Origin: JBEVEP01 sp040512755
GTDB taxonomy: Bacteria; Pseudomonadota; Alphaproteobacteria; Rhizobiales; Rhizobiaceae
Assembly (NCBI GenBank): GCA_040512755.1
Contig: JBEVEP010000052.1
Span: forward strand, 1 to 28,978
Direction of reading: 5' to 3'
Length of the DNA: 28,978 nucleotides
Below the pieces are notes generated by a model. It saw only the letters and a list, made by a program, of their open reading frames with translations, did no database searches and had not been told where the DNA came from. Within the stretch, counting starts at the first letter, position 1. Each line of letters begins with the position of its first letter. Positions 8,786 to 16,971 of the stretch are shown piece by piece. The translations under genes were made by a program, and so were the position numbers.

Positions 8786-9174
8786 CACGCCCGCTTTCCG
8801 GCAATCAGCCGGATGGAGCAGGCAATGAAGACGAACGGCATCGCGCCATAGAGCACGAGCGAATTAACGTTCGAGGACGTTGCGGGCAGATGGAAGAGAA
8901 ACAGGTGGAAGATCAGCCCGGCCGCGAGGCCCGCGGCGATGCACAGCACCCAGCGGTCGATGCGGAAATGCCTGAGAGCCAGAAAGCTGGGCAGGAGCAG
9001 AATGAGGCTCGTCGCATAGCCATAGGCTAGCGACGTCGCCAGATAGTACCAGAAGCCCTGCGAGCCCGCGCCGGGGGAAAGGCTGAGCACACCTGCGTAG
9101 AGAACGGCGCCCAATAGCGGCCCGAGCAGAAACCCGGCGACGAAACGCTGGTCGATCAATGACGAAGGATGCAT
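8785..9174 (-). CDS. Small polytopic membrane protein, unknown function
   Basis: The predicted protein has 129 residues and about four transmembrane helices: FVAGFLLGPLLGAVLYAGVLSL, FWYYLATSLAYGYATSLILLL, WVLCIAAGLAAGLIFHLFLF and LVLYGAMPFVFIACSIRL. The start was moved to 9174 (MHPSSLIDQRF), with AGAGG six bases upstream. The longer ORF to 9234 adds 20 residues that are simply a translation of a dispersed hairpin repeat at 9182-9281. I do not recognise a family. It lies downstream of tldD on the same strand but is separated from it by that repeat and its hairpins. Confidence 0.7.
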   Translation of the reverse strand: MHPSSLIDQRFVAGFLLGPLLGAVLYAGVLSLSPGAGSQGFWYYLATSLAYGYATSLILLLPSFLALRHFRIDRWVLCIAAGLAAGLIFHLFLFHLPATSSNVNSLVLYGAMPFVFIACSIRLIAGKRA

Positions 9175-9181
9175 CGCGGGC

Positions 9182-9281
9182 CTCTGGAGCAATTCCTGGA
9201 AAAAGTGGAAACCGGTTTTCCGTCGGAATTGCATTAAAACAACCAGTTCGAGCGGTTCAGTGATTCAATCAAACACTGAAC
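9182..9281 (-). repeat. About 100-bp dispersed structured intergenic element, copy 1
   Basis: Two structures make up this copy. One is a long hairpin: outer stem GCAATTCC (9189-9196) with GGAATTGC (9225-9232), inner stem GGAAAA with TTTTCC around ACCGG. The other is GTTCAGTG (9255-9262) with CACTGAAC (9274-9281). Reading on the minus strand, the second hairpin comes first, shortly after the tldD stop, followed by a T-rich GTTGTTTTAA stretch. It may therefore act as the tldD terminator. A related copy is at 21653-21722. From memory, such elements are common in Mesorhizobium-type genomes; I could not check this here. Confidence 0.65.
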
Positions 9282-9309
9282 GACCCTAAGCTGGAATCAC
9301 GGCCAGCTT

Positions 9310-10722
9310 TTACGCGCGCGTGCCTCCGACTGTCACCTGATTCATGCGCAGATGCGGCTGGCCTACGCCGACCGGCACACCCTGGCCGCCCTTGCCGCAC
9401 ATGCCGATGCCGGTGTCGAGCTTCATGTCGTTGCCGACCATGGTGACCCTGTGCATGGCATCGGGACCATTGCCGATCAACATCGCGCCCTTGATCGGCT
9501 GCGTCACCTTTCCGTCTTCGATCATGTAGGCTTCGGTGCAGCCGAAGACGAACTTGCCGCTCGTGATATCCACCTGCCCGCCGCCGAAAGAGACGGCGTA
9601 GATGCCCTTCGATACCGAGGCGATGATCTCCTCGGACGTCAAATCACCTGCGGTCATGTAGGTGTTCGTCATGCGCGGCATCGGCTGATGCGCATAGGAT
9701 TCACGCCGCCCGTTTCCGGTCGGGACCATGCCCATCAGCCGGGCATTCTGGCGATCCTGCATGTAGCCGACCAGCTTGCCGTCTTCGATCAGCACGGTGC
9801 GGTTGGTCGGCGTCCCCTCGTCGTCAACGGTCAGCGAACCGCGCCGCTCCAGTATGGTGCCATCATCGACGACGGTGACGCCCTTGGCCGCGACCTGCTG
9901 TCCCATCAGACCAGCAAAGGCCGATGTCTTCTTTCGGTTGAAGTCGCCCTCCAGGCCGTGGCCCACAGCCTCGTGTAGCATGACGCCGGGCCAGCCGCTC
10001 GACAGGACAATATCGAAGGTCCCTGCAGGCGCCGGAACTGCCTGGAGATTGACCAGCGCCTGTCGAAGTGCCTCGTCGGCCGCGAATTTCCAGCTATCCT
10101 CGGCAAGAAACTCGCCGAAACCCTTGCGGCCGCCCATTCCGTACGACCCGGTTTCCTGCCGGTCACCTTCGCCGACCACGACCGCAACGTTGATGCGGAC
10201 GAGCGGACGTATATCGCGAACCACCTGCCCATCCGCACGCAGTATTTCGACATGCTGCCAGGAAGAGGCAAGCGATGCCGTGACCTGGCGGACGCGCGGA
10301 TCCTTGCCGCGGAGAAACGCGTCGATCTCTTGCAACAGTTTCGCTTTTTCCTCGAAAGATGGCGAAACAATAGGGTTTTCCTCGCCGTAGAGATGCCGGT
10401 TCGTGCGTGCGGGCGCGGCCGCCAGCGTACCCGAATAGCCGCCTTTTACCGCGGCGACAGCATCGGCGGCACGCAGCAGCGCCGCTTCCGAAAGGTCGCT
10501 CGAATGCGCATAGCCGGTCGCCTCGCCGGCGACAGCACGCAGACCAAAGCCCTGGTCGGTGTTGAAATTGGCGGTCTTCAGCCGGCCGTTGTCAAAGACG
10601 AGCGACTCGCCCTGGCTGTATTCCAGATAAAGTTCGCCGTCGTCGGCGCCATTGATCGTGTCCGCGACGATGCGGCGAATGCGGTCGTCGGAAACGTCGA
10701 ATTGATTGATGAGGCTGGTCAT
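9310..10722 (-). CDS. tldD: Metalloprotease TldD
   Basis: With the ATG at 10722 the protein has 470 residues, close to the usual 480. The longer frame to 10779 adds a non-conserved 19-residue extension. The zinc site HEAVGH (residues 250-255, within MLHEAVGHGLEGD) is intact. The C-terminal glycine-rich GMCGKGGQGVPVG supplies the expected third ligand cysteine. TldD pairs with TldE/PmbA to form a protease that trims unfolded peptides and some modified peptide products; no pmbA is in the window. A hairpin and T-rich stretch (9255-9281 and beyond) follow the stop. It is preceded on the same strand by ialB, with 84 bp between. Confidence 0.95.
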   Translation of the reverse strand: MTSLINQFDVSDDRIRRIVADTINGADDGELYLEYSQGESLVFDNGRLKTANFNTDQGFGLRAVAGEATGYAHSSDLSEAALLRAADAVAAVKGGYSGTLAAAPARTNRHLYGEENPIVSPSFEEKAKLLQEIDAFLRGKDPRVRQVTASLASSWQHVEILRADGQVVRDIRPLVRINVAVVVGEGDRQETGSYGMGGRKGFGEFLAEDSWKFAADEALRQALVNLQAVPAPAGTFDIVLSSGWPGVMLHEAVGHGLEGDFNRKKTSAFAGLMGQQVAAKGVTVVDDGTILERRGSLTVDDEGTPTNRTVLIEDGKLVGYMQDRQNARLMGMVPTGNGRRESYAHQPMPRMTNTYMTAGDLTSEEIIASVSKGIYAVSFGGGQVDITSGKFVFGCTEAYMIEDGKVTQPIKGAMLIGNGPDAMHRVTMVGNDMKLDTGIGMCGKGGQGVPVGVGQPHLRMNQVTVGGTRA

Positions 10723-10806
10723 AGCGTGTCCGCTTTCATGCCGGGGAAGGTGTCCAGCCCCGATGTAAGCGCGCAACACGCATTCGGCAATGCGAAGAAT
10801 TCGCGC

Positions 10807-11331
10807 TTAGGGCAGCGCCGCGAAGCCTTCACCGAATCCCTTCAGCTCAACCGGGATGCCGATACCTTCCTCGGGCGTCTGGAAAACGATGAAGGTGGCA
10901 GCCTTACCGGTCTTCAACGTATCGAGAAGAGGCTTTTCGAGAATGACCTCGGCGTAGCAGCCATCCTGAAAGCAGCGCACGAAATAGGCGCGGCCGATAT
11001 CCTTGCCATCCACGTTGAGGCCAAGGCCATTTGGCAGCAAGACCCCGAGAGGCGCCAGAACGCGGAGGATCTCCGCCTTATTGTCCGCCGTGCGCAATAC
11101 GACGACCGACAGGCCGATCTCCGGCCGGTCCTCGGCGACGACATTCTGCATCATCGCGCATTGCTCGGCGGTGGCACCCGCTGGCGTGTCGCAGATGATC
11201 GACCAGGCGCCGTGCGTCGACTTCACCGTTCCGCTCTGCTGCTTCGGCTGGGCGGTGGCTGGAAGGGCAAGGCCCAAGCTCGCGCCAAGGAGGAGGGCTG
11301 TCGCCCAAGGTCTAGAAAGCCGGAATTGCAT
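10807..11331 (-). CDS. Invasion-associated locus B (IalB) family exported protein
   Basis: The 174-residue protein has a Sec signal peptide (MQFRLSRPWATALLLGAS..., cleavage near PATA-Q at residue 27/28). A compact periplasmic domain follows, with the family pattern HGAWSIICDTPAG and four cysteines in two pairs (IICDTP...EQC and VRCFQDGC) that could form disulfides. GGAG lies six bases before the ATG. The family was named from the Bartonella invasion locus but is widespread in free-living Hyphomicrobiales. Its biochemical role is not established, so the name should not be read as evidence of virulence. It is divergent from the cytochrome oxidase operon across a 366-bp gap. Confidence 0.88.
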   Translation of the reverse strand: MQFRLSRPWATALLLGASLGLALPATAQPKQQSGTVKSTHGAWSIICDTPAGATAEQCAMMQNVVAEDRPEIGLSVVVLRTADNKAEILRVLAPLGVLLPNGLGLNVDGKDIGRAYFVRCFQDGCYAEVILEKPLLDTLKTGKAATFIVFQTPEEGIGIPVELKGFGEGFAALP

Positions 11332-11697
11332 ATTGGCTCCATTCGAATCACGGCACTCTAGACCGTGACCTCGGCGACGAAAAGAACAGCTGCATGAGGC
11401 AGGCCGAAGAATTGGCGGGTTTCCACGACATTCGCGGTCAAATTTGCCCGAATTGCGACGCGTGCAGACAGACGGCGGTTGAAGCTGTCACCGGTTACGT
11501 TTCGAGGACTTGAGAAACGTGACGTCGCATCGGGTTTCGAAGGCCGCCGATCGCGCGCAAAAATGCCGCACAGTTTCAGGCGCTCCTTTCTTGCGGTCCG
11601 AAAGAGAGTATGGTTTGAACGCCGCAGCATGCGCCGGGATTCCCGTTCCGGTGTGACTTAACGTTCGCGGATACGCACGTTCGCGTTGAATTGGGAG
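11332..11697. promoter_or_regulatory. Divergent control region between ialB and ctaC
   Basis: This is the only gene-free stretch over 300 bp. It must hold the promoter of the cytochrome oxidase operon and probably that of ialB/tldD. Recognisable structure consists of a 30-bp imperfect dyad at 11494-11523 and a direct repeat of ACGTTCGCG at 11661-11669 and 11677-11685 just before ctaC. No convincing -35/-10 pair or known regulator site was identified by eye. Short ORFs here lack ribosome-binding sites and protein-like character. Confidence 0.6.
11494..11523. promoter_or_regulatory. Imperfect dyad, candidate operator upstream of ctaC
   Basis: GTTACGTTTC (11494-11503) and GAAACGTGAC (11514-11523) are inverted repeats matching at 9 of 10 positions across a 10-bp spacer. 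The half-site centres are 20 bp apart, about two helical turns, which fits a dimeric regulator. The regulator is unknown, and the distance to ctaC is about 175 bp. Confidence 0.35.
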
Positions 11698-12576
11698 ATG
11701 AAGAGGGCGATGAGAAAAATCCTTGCTGGCGCCAGTGCTTTAGGCGCGTTCTTCATCACCTCGGCAGCCTATGCCGACCAGCCGCGTCCGTGGCAGATGC
11801 GCTTCCAGGAGGCTGCAACCAGCATCATGGAGCAAATCACGTGGTTCGAGCAGTACACGCTGTGGTTCATTGTTCCGATCACGCTTCTTGTTCTCGTGCT
11901 GCTTGCCTGGAGCATTCTGAAGTTTCGCGCCAGTGTGAACCCCACGCCATCGCGGACCAGCCACAATACGTTGATTGAGGTTCTGTGGACCGTTGGTCCG
12001 GTCGTGGTGCTTCTGTTTCTCGCGGTGCCGTCGTTCCAGCTGCTGACGGCGCAGTACACGCCGCCGGAAGAGCCCAAGCTGACGATCAAGGCGACCGGAA
12101 ACCAGTGGAACTGGGATTACGAATACCAGGTCGAAGAGCCGCTTTCGTTCAACTCGGCCTTGCTTGCCGACGACGCTCGGGCCACGGCTGGCAAGGAAGA
12201 TCGCAACGTCTACCCGCGCCTGCTTGCGGTGGACAACGAAGTGGTCGTGCCGATCGATACGACTGTCCGTGTCCTCGTCACGGCGAGCGACGTGATGCAT
12301 GCGTTCGCTATGCCGGCGTTCGGCGTAAAAACCGACGCCGTACCTGGCCGCATCAATGAGATTTGGTTCAAGGCCAAGAAGGAAGGCCTCTTCTACGGCC
12401 AGTGCTCGGAACTTTGCGGCAAGGACCATGCGTTCATGCCGATCGCGATCCGCGTCGTTTCGGATGCTCAATACAACACCTGGCTCGCAGCCGCCAAGAC
12501 CGACATCGGCGGCGCGAACAAGGCGCTGATGGCGGAAATCGACGCGAACCGGAACGTGGCGACCGCCAGCAATTGA
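11698..12576 (+). CDS. ctaC: Cytochrome c oxidase subunit II
   Basis: This is a subunit II of aa3-type oxidase with 292 residues from the ATG at 11698. An ATG at 11710 is equally plausible, and neither has an ideally spaced ribosome-binding site. A TTG at 11686 is also in frame. A signal peptide (to about AAYA-DQ, residue 26) and two transmembrane helices (about 55-75 and 94-115) precede the periplasmic cupredoxin domain. The electron-entry patch NQWNWDYEY is at about 135-143. The full CuA site is present: H201, C236, E238, C240, H244, M247. It accepts electrons from cytochrome c and passes them to subunit I. It is the first gene of the operon, 38 bp before ctaD. Confidence 0.96.
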   Translation: MKRAMRKILAGASALGAFFITSAAYADQPRPWQMRFQEAATSIMEQITWFEQYTLWFIVPITLLVLVLLAWSILKFRASVNPTPSRTSHNTLIEVLWTVGPVVVLLFLAVPSFQLLTAQYTPPEEPKLTIKATGNQWNWDYEYQVEEPLSFNSALLADDARATAGKEDRNVYPRLLAVDNEVVVPIDTTVRVLVTASDVMHAFAMPAFGVKTDAVPGRINEIWFKAKKEGLFYGQCSELCGKDHAFMPIAIRVVSDAQYNTWLAAAKTDIGGANKALMAEIDANRNVATASN

Positions 12577-12614
12577 TGCGGCGGACGGGATAGGGACAAG
12601 GAACGGAGCGAAAC

Positions 12615-14264
12615 ATGGCAGGCGCGGCAGCTCACGAGCATCACGATCACAGGCCGCATGGCTGGGTTCGCTGGGTGTACTCCACCAACCACAAGGACAT
12701 CGGCACGCTCTACCTGATCTTCGCGATCTTCGCGGGCATCATTGGTGGGTTCCTCTCGGTGATGATGCGTTGGGAGCTTGCCGAGCCGGGTATCCAGATC
12801 TTCACCGGTCTGGCCGAGATGGTGTACGGGGTCGGTGGCGATGCGGCCGTCGATGCCGGCAAGAGCATGTTCAATGCCTTCACCACCGCGCACGGCCTGA
12901 TCATGATTTTCTTCATGGTGATGCCGGCGCTTATCGGTGGTTTCGCCAACTGGATGGTGCCGATCATGATCGGCGCGCCAGACATGGCCTTCCCGCGCAT
13001 GAACAACATCTCGTTCTGGCTGCTGCCGCCGGCTTTCATCCTGCTGATCCTGTCGGCGTTCATGCCGAGCGCGCCTGGCGCCCATGGCGTCGGTGGCGGC
13101 TGGACGATCTACCCGCCATTCTCGACCTCCGGCCAGCCTGGCCCGGCGATGGATCTCGCGATCCTGTCGCTTCACATCGCGGGCGCTTCCTCCATCCTCG
13201 GCGCTATCAACTTCATCACCACGATCTTCAACATGCGCGCTCCGGGCATGACGCTGCACAAGATGCCGCTGTTTGCGTGGTCTGTTCTGATAACCGCCTT
13301 CCTGTTGCTGCTGTCTCTGCCGGTCCTGGCGGGCGGCATCACCATGCTGCTCACGGACCGCAATTTCGGCACGACATTCTTCGCGCCTGAAGGCGGCGGC
13401 GACCCGATCCTGTTCCAGCATCTGTTCTGGTTCTTCGGTCACCCCGAGGTTTACATCCTCATCCTGCCGGGCTTCGGCATTGTCAGCCACATCGTTTCGA
13501 CCTTCTCGAAGAAGCCCATCTTCGGCTATCTCGGCATGGCCTACGCGATGGTGGCCATTGGGGCCGTCGGCTTTGTCGTGTGGGCGCACCACATGTACAC
13601 CACGGGTCTGTCGCTCGACACGCAGCGCTATTTCGTGTTCGCCACGATGGTCATCGCTGTCCCGACCGGCGTGAAGATCTTCTCCTGGATCGCCACGATG
13701 TGGGGAGGCTCAATCTCGATGCGAACGCCGATGCTTTGGGCGATCGGCTTCATCTTCCTCTTCACCGTGGGTGGCGTGACGGGCGTTCAGTTGGCTAACG
13801 CCGGCCTCGACCGGTCGCTGCATGACACCTACTATGTGGTGGCGCACTTCCACTATGTGCTTTCGCTAGGCGCGGTCTTCGCGATCTTCGCCGCCTGGTA
13901 CTACTGGTTCCCGAAGATGACCGGCTACATGTATTCGCCGCTGATCGCACGGACACATTTCTGGGTCACGTTCGTCGGTGTGAACCTTGTGTTCTTCCCG
14001 CAGCATTTCCTCGGCCTCGCCGGCATGCCGCGCCGCTACATCGACTATCCGGATGCGTTCGCTGGTTGGAATATGGTATCGTCCTACGGGTCCTACATCG
14101 CGGCATTCGGCGTGGTGATCTTCCTTGTCGGCGTGTTCGAGGCATTCTCGAAGAAGCGGATCGCTGGCGCCAATCCTTGGGGCGAGGGCGCAACGACGCT
14201 GGAATGGCAGCTGCCTTCGCCGCCGCCGTTCCACCAGTGGGAACAGCTGCCGAAGATCAAGTAA
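12615..14264 (+). CDS. ctaD: Cytochrome c oxidase subunit I
   Basis: The 549-residue catalytic subunit of the heme-copper oxidase reduces O2 to water and pumps protons. About twelve hydrophobic helices are visible. Ligands and channel residues are those of A-type oxidases: H93 and H413 for heme a, H411 for heme a3, and H276 with cross-linked Y280 plus H325 and H326 for CuB. E278 lies in GHPEVY, the D-channel entrance D123 in GAPDMAFPRMNN, and K354 (TGVKIFSWIA) in the K channel. AAGGAACGGAG stands upstream of the ATG. The intact set means a functional A-type oxidase rather than a cbb3 or NO reductase relative. Confidence 0.98.
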   Translation: MAGAAAHEHHDHRPHGWVRWVYSTNHKDIGTLYLIFAIFAGIIGGFLSVMMRWELAEPGIQIFTGLAEMVYGVGGDAAVDAGKSMFNAFTTAHGLIMIFFMVMPALIGGFANWMVPIMIGAPDMAFPRMNNISFWLLPPAFILLILSAFMPSAPGAHGVGGGWTIYPPFSTSGQPGPAMDLAILSLHIAGASSILGAINFITTIFNMRAPGMTLHKMPLFAWSVLITAFLLLLSLPVLAGGITMLLTDRNFGTTFFAPEGGGDPILFQHLFWFFGHPEVYILILPGFGIVSHIVSTFSKKPIFGYLGMAYAMVAIGAVGFVVWAHHMYTTGLSLDTQRYFVFATMVIAVPTGVKIFSWIATMWGGSISMRTPMLWAIGFIFLFTVGGVTGVQLANAGLDRSLHDTYYVVAHFHYVLSLGAVFAIFAAWYYWFPKMTGYMYSPLIARTHFWVTFVGVNLVFFPQHFLGLAGMPRRYIDYPDAFAGWNMVSSYGSYIAAFGVVIFLVGVFEAFSKKRIAGANPWGEGATTLEWQLPSPPPFHQWEQLPKIK

Positions 14265-14282
14265 CGGCAGAACAGAACAAGC

Positions 14283-14309
14283 AAAGCCGCCGCTCGAACC
14301 GGCGGCTTT
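14283..14309. terminator. Strong GC hairpin between ctaD and ctaB, possible attenuator
   Basis: AAAGCCGCCG (14283-14292) pairs perfectly with CGGCGGCTTT (14300-14309) around a 7-nt loop, 18 bp after the ctaD stop. The paired A/T ends give only three Us, so it is probably a partial terminator or an mRNA 3'-end stabiliser. It could give more ctaC-ctaD message than message for downstream assembly factors. Confidence 0.6.
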
Positions 14310-14338
14310 GGCCAACGGAGAGACTGGAACTCGTACCC

Positions 14339-15283
14339 ATGGCCGTGGTCCACAACAACCGACTGGACGAGTCCGGCATTCGCATGTCGGAAGCGACGGC
14401 AGGCGACTTCTTCGCCCTGCTGAAACCGCGCGTCATGTCGCTGGTGGTCTTCACCGCTTTCGTCGGCCTCGTGGCAACCCCGGTCGCGATCAATCCGCTG
14501 AGCGCCGTCATCGCTATCCTGGCGATCGCGGTCGGGGCAGGGGCCTCCGGCGCGCTCAATATGTGGTACGACGCCGACATTGACGCCGTCATGTCGCGGA
14601 CCGCAGGACGCCCGATCCCGGCCGGACGAGTGCAGCCCGGCGAAGCGCTGGTCTTTGGACTGGTGCTTTCGGCTTTCTCCGTGGGCACCCTTGGGGTGCT
14701 GGTCAACTGGCTGGCTGCGGCGCTGCTCGCCTTTACGATCTTCTTTTATGTCGTCATCTACACGATGTGGCTGAAGCGCACGACGCCGCAGAACATCGTG
14801 ATCGGTGGCGCGGCAGGGGCGTTTCCGCCGATCATCGGATGGGCGGCGGCGACGGACACCGTCAGCCTCGAAAGCGTGATCCTTTTCCTGATTATCTTTT
14901 TGTGGACGCCACCGCATTTTTGGGCGCTCGCGCTCTTCAAATCCGATGATTACGAACGGGCCGGCATTCCGATGATGCCCAACGTTGCCGGTCACGCTTC
15001 CACGCGGCGGCAGATTCTTGTGTATGCGCTGGTGCTTGCACCGGTAGGCGTTCTGCCCTGGATTCTCGGTTATGCCGGAGCGGCCTACGGGCTTGCCGCG
15101 GTTGTGCTCGGTGTGGGCTTCGTCTGGTATGCATGGAAGGTGCTCACGATGCAGCCGGACGACACGAAGATGCGGCCGGCCAAGACGCTGTTCGCCTATT
15201 CGCTGCTTTACCTCTTTGGCATCTTCGCGATCTATCTGGCGGACAGTCTTGTGGCTCGCTCGGCCATGCTGATGGGTGCTTGA
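14339..15283 (+). CDS. ctaB: Heme O synthase (protoheme IX farnesyltransferase)
   Basis: The protein has 314 residues from the ATG at 14339; an internal ATG at 14384 (MSEATAGDFFALLKPRVM) is a less likely alternative. It is a UbiA-type membrane prenyltransferase with about nine helices. It joins a farnesyl group to heme B to give heme O, the precursor of heme a. The first aspartate-rich motif NMWYDADIDAVMSRTAGRP (74-92) and the second conserved block DDYERAGIPMMPNVAG are intact. The reading frame is open far upstream into ctaD, but that part has no family similarity. It is followed by coxF with three bases between, as part of the oxidase operon. Confidence 0.95.
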   Translation: MAVVHNNRLDESGIRMSEATAGDFFALLKPRVMSLVVFTAFVGLVATPVAINPLSAVIAILAIAVGAGASGALNMWYDADIDAVMSRTAGRPIPAGRVQPGEALVFGLVLSAFSVGTLGVLVNWLAAALLAFTIFFYVVIYTMWLKRTTPQNIVIGGAAGAFPPIIGWAAATDTVSLESVILFLIIFLWTPPHFWALALFKSDDYERAGIPMMPNVAGHASTRRQILVYALVLAPVGVLPWILGYAGAAYGLAAVVLGVGFVWYAWKVLTMQPDDTKMRPAKTLFAYSLLYLFGIFAIYLADSLVARSAMLMGA

Positions 15284-15286
15284 GCC

Positions 15287-15445
15287 ATGCAGGATCACGA
15301 CATGGTGACGCTGACCGAGAGCCAGAAGAAAGCCCGCCGCAGCCGCTCCGTGGCGATTGGTCTGGCGCTGGCGGCTTTCGTCGTTGTCGTTTACCTGGGC
15401 AGCCTGGCGAAGTTCGGCCCGGCGCTGTTCGATCGTGCTATGTGA
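15287..15445 (+). CDS. coxF: CoxF-like single-helix protein of the cytochrome oxidase operon
   Basis: This 52-residue ORF sits between ctaB and ctaG. It starts three bases after the ctaB stop. A hydrophilic basic head (MQDHDMVTLTESQKKARRSR) is followed by one transmembrane helix (about residues 22-40, VAIGLALAAFVVVVYLGSL) and a short tail KFGPALFDRAM. Its position and form match the small CoxF protein of rhizobial oxidase operons, whose function is not well defined; a role in assembly is an inference from context. The ATGTGA at its end overlaps a possible GTG start for ctaG. Confidence 0.85.
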   Translation: MQDHDMVTLTESQKKARRSRSVAIGLALAAFVVVVYLGSLAKFGPALFDRAM

Positions 15446-15453
15446 GCGCCGCG

Positions 15454-16074
15454 ATGAGCAGCGAGCACCATCCGACGGATACGAAGACGTTGCGCAACCG
15501 CGCCGTTGCGGGCGCCTGCCTCGCTTTCTTCGCCGGAATGGTTGGCATGGCTTACGCTGCCGTGCCCCTCTATCAGATGTTTTGCCAGATGACCGGCTAT
15601 GGCGGTACGACGCAGCGCGTCGACCAGTATTCCGACCGGGTTCTCGACCGCACCATCACGGTGCGGTTCGACGCCAATGTCTCGGGCGGGTTGCCGTGGG
15701 ATTTCCAGCCGGTGGAACGTCAGGTGACGATGCGCATCGGCGAGACCACGACCGCCAGCTACAAGGCCGCCAACCTATACAAGACGGCGACTGGCGGGCG
15801 CGCTTCCTTCAACGTCACGCCGGAACTGGCGGGCGCGTATTTCAACAAGGTCGAGTGCTTCTGTTTCACCGACACCCTATTGAAGCCTGGCGAAACGCTT
15901 GAAATGCCGGTCGTGTTCTATGTCGATCCGGACATAGTGGACGTACCGGAATTGAAGGATCTGAAGACAATCACGCTTTCCTACACCTTCTTCCCGATCG
16001 AGGGGGAAAAGCCCGTGGCGCGTGCGCCAAAGGCGGACGGTGGGAAAGTATCAGCAAACTCTATCGGGGGCTGA
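15454..16074 (+). CDS. ctaG: Cytochrome c oxidase assembly protein CtaG/Cox11
   Basis: The protein has 206 residues from the ATG at 15454. A GTG at 15442, overlapping the coxF stop, would add four residues (translational coupling). A single N-terminal transmembrane helix (about 17-37) anchors a periplasmic domain. The copper-binding motif ECFCF (C135 and C137) is present, along with the conserved membrane-proximal cysteine C44 in MFCQMTGYGG. Cox11 proteins deliver copper to the CuB centre of subunit I. The reading frame is open much further upstream, but that part only overlaps coxF and ctaB out of frame. One base separates its stop from ctaE. Confidence 0.95.
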   Translation: MSSEHHPTDTKTLRNRAVAGACLAFFAGMVGMAYAAVPLYQMFCQMTGYGGTTQRVDQYSDRVLDRTITVRFDANVSGGLPWDFQPVERQVTMRIGETTTASYKAANLYKTATGGRASFNVTPELAGAYFNKVECFCFTDTLLKPGETLEMPVVFYVDPDIVDVPELKDLKTITLSYTFFPIEGEKPVARAPKADGGKVSANSIGG

Positions 16075-16075
16075 A

Positions 16076-16957
16076 ATGGCTGACGCACACGCTAAACATC
16101 ACGATTATCATCTCGTCGACCCGAGTCCCTGGCCGTTCCTTGGGGCAATAGGTGCGCTTGTTACGGCGCTCGGCGGCGTCGCCTATATGCAGTACCTGAA
16201 GGGCAACGAGTTTCCGATGTTCGGCATCAATCTCGCCAGCCCGTGGCTGTTCTTCATCGGGCTCGTGATCGTGCTCTACACCATGTATTCCTGGTGGTCC
16301 GACACGATCAAGGAAGGACGTGAAGGTTATCACACGCCAGTGGTAGCGCTGCATCTGCGCTATGGCATGATCATGTTCATTGCCTCCGAGGTGATGTTCT
16401 TCGTCGCCTGGTTCTGGGCGTTCTTCGATGCCAGCCTTTTCCCCAACGAAGTCCATCAGGTGGCGCGGACGGAGTTCACCGGCGGCGTTTGGCCACCCAA
16501 GGGCATCGAGGTCCTCGATCCTTTCCACCTGCCGCTTTACAACACGATCATCCTGTTGCTTTCCGGCACGACGGTCACCTGGGCGCACCACGCGCTGCTG
16601 CACAATGACCGCAAGGGGCTTGTATGGGGGCTTACGCTGACCGTTGCGCTCGGCTTGTTGTTCTCGATGGTGCAGGCTTACGAGTACATTCACGCGCCGT
16701 TCGGCTTCAAGGACTCCATCTACGGCGCCACTTTCTTCATGGCGACGGGGTTCCACGGGTTCCACGTCATCATCGGGACGATCTTCCTGCTGGTCTGCCT
16801 GCTTCGGGCGATGCGCGGCGACTTTACGCCAAAGCACCATTTCGGATTCGAGGCTGCAGCCTGGTACTGGCATTTCGTCGACGTGGTCTGGCTGTTCCTG
16901 TTTTCCTGCATCTATGTCTGGGCGTCGTGGGGCGCGCCGATCGCTCACGGTCACTGA
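16076..16957 (+). CDS. ctaE: Cytochrome c oxidase subunit III
   Basis: This is a 293-residue, seven-helix subunit III with the usual landmarks: EVMFFVAWFWAFFDASLFP (conserved E105), VTWAHHALLHNDRKG, and the C-terminal AWYWHFVDVVWLFLF (H265). Subunit III stabilises the catalytic core and proton uptake rather than carrying redox centres. A GGGGG tract (16066-16070) precedes the ATG at 16076. A longer frame from 16022 overlaps ctaG and is not conserved. It closes the operon and is followed by a structured 180-bp gap with an intrinsic terminator. Confidence 0.97.
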   Translation: MADAHAKHHDYHLVDPSPWPFLGAIGALVTALGGVAYMQYLKGNEFPMFGINLASPWLFFIGLVIVLYTMYSWWSDTIKEGREGYHTPVVALHLRYGMIMFIASEVMFFVAWFWAFFDASLFPNEVHQVARTEFTGGVWPPKGIEVLDPFHLPLYNTIILLLSGTTVTWAHHALLHNDRKGLVWGLTLTVALGLLFSMVQAYEYIHAPFGFKDSIYGATFFMATGFHGFHVIIGTIFLLVCLLRAMRGDFTPKHHFGFEAAAWYWHFVDVVWLFLFSCIYVWASWGAPIAHGH

Positions 16958-16971
16958 TTACTGTTTCATGG

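Noticed and set aside
8651..8851. 66-residue plus-strand ORF in the convergent gap
   Set aside because: No protein-like character. It overlaps the 3' end of the membrane protein gene and contains the inverted repeats.
9175..9234. N-terminal extension (20 residues) of the small membrane protein
   Set aside because: It is a translation of a dispersed hairpin repeat. The internal ATG at 9174 has a better ribosome-binding site.
10807..11331. Virulence locus suggested by the IalB name
   Set aside because: IalB-family proteins are common in non-pathogenic Hyphomicrobiales, and no other virulence genes are present.
10252..11361. 369-residue plus-strand ORF
   Set aside because: It crosses tldD, the intergenic gap and ialB on the opposite strand; this reflects high third-position GC, not a gene.
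12468..15298. Long minus-strand ORFs opposite ctaD and ctaB (374 and 401 residues)
   Set aside because: They are rich in Arg/His/Asp/Gln, as expected for shadows of membrane-protein genes; no start signals or motifs.
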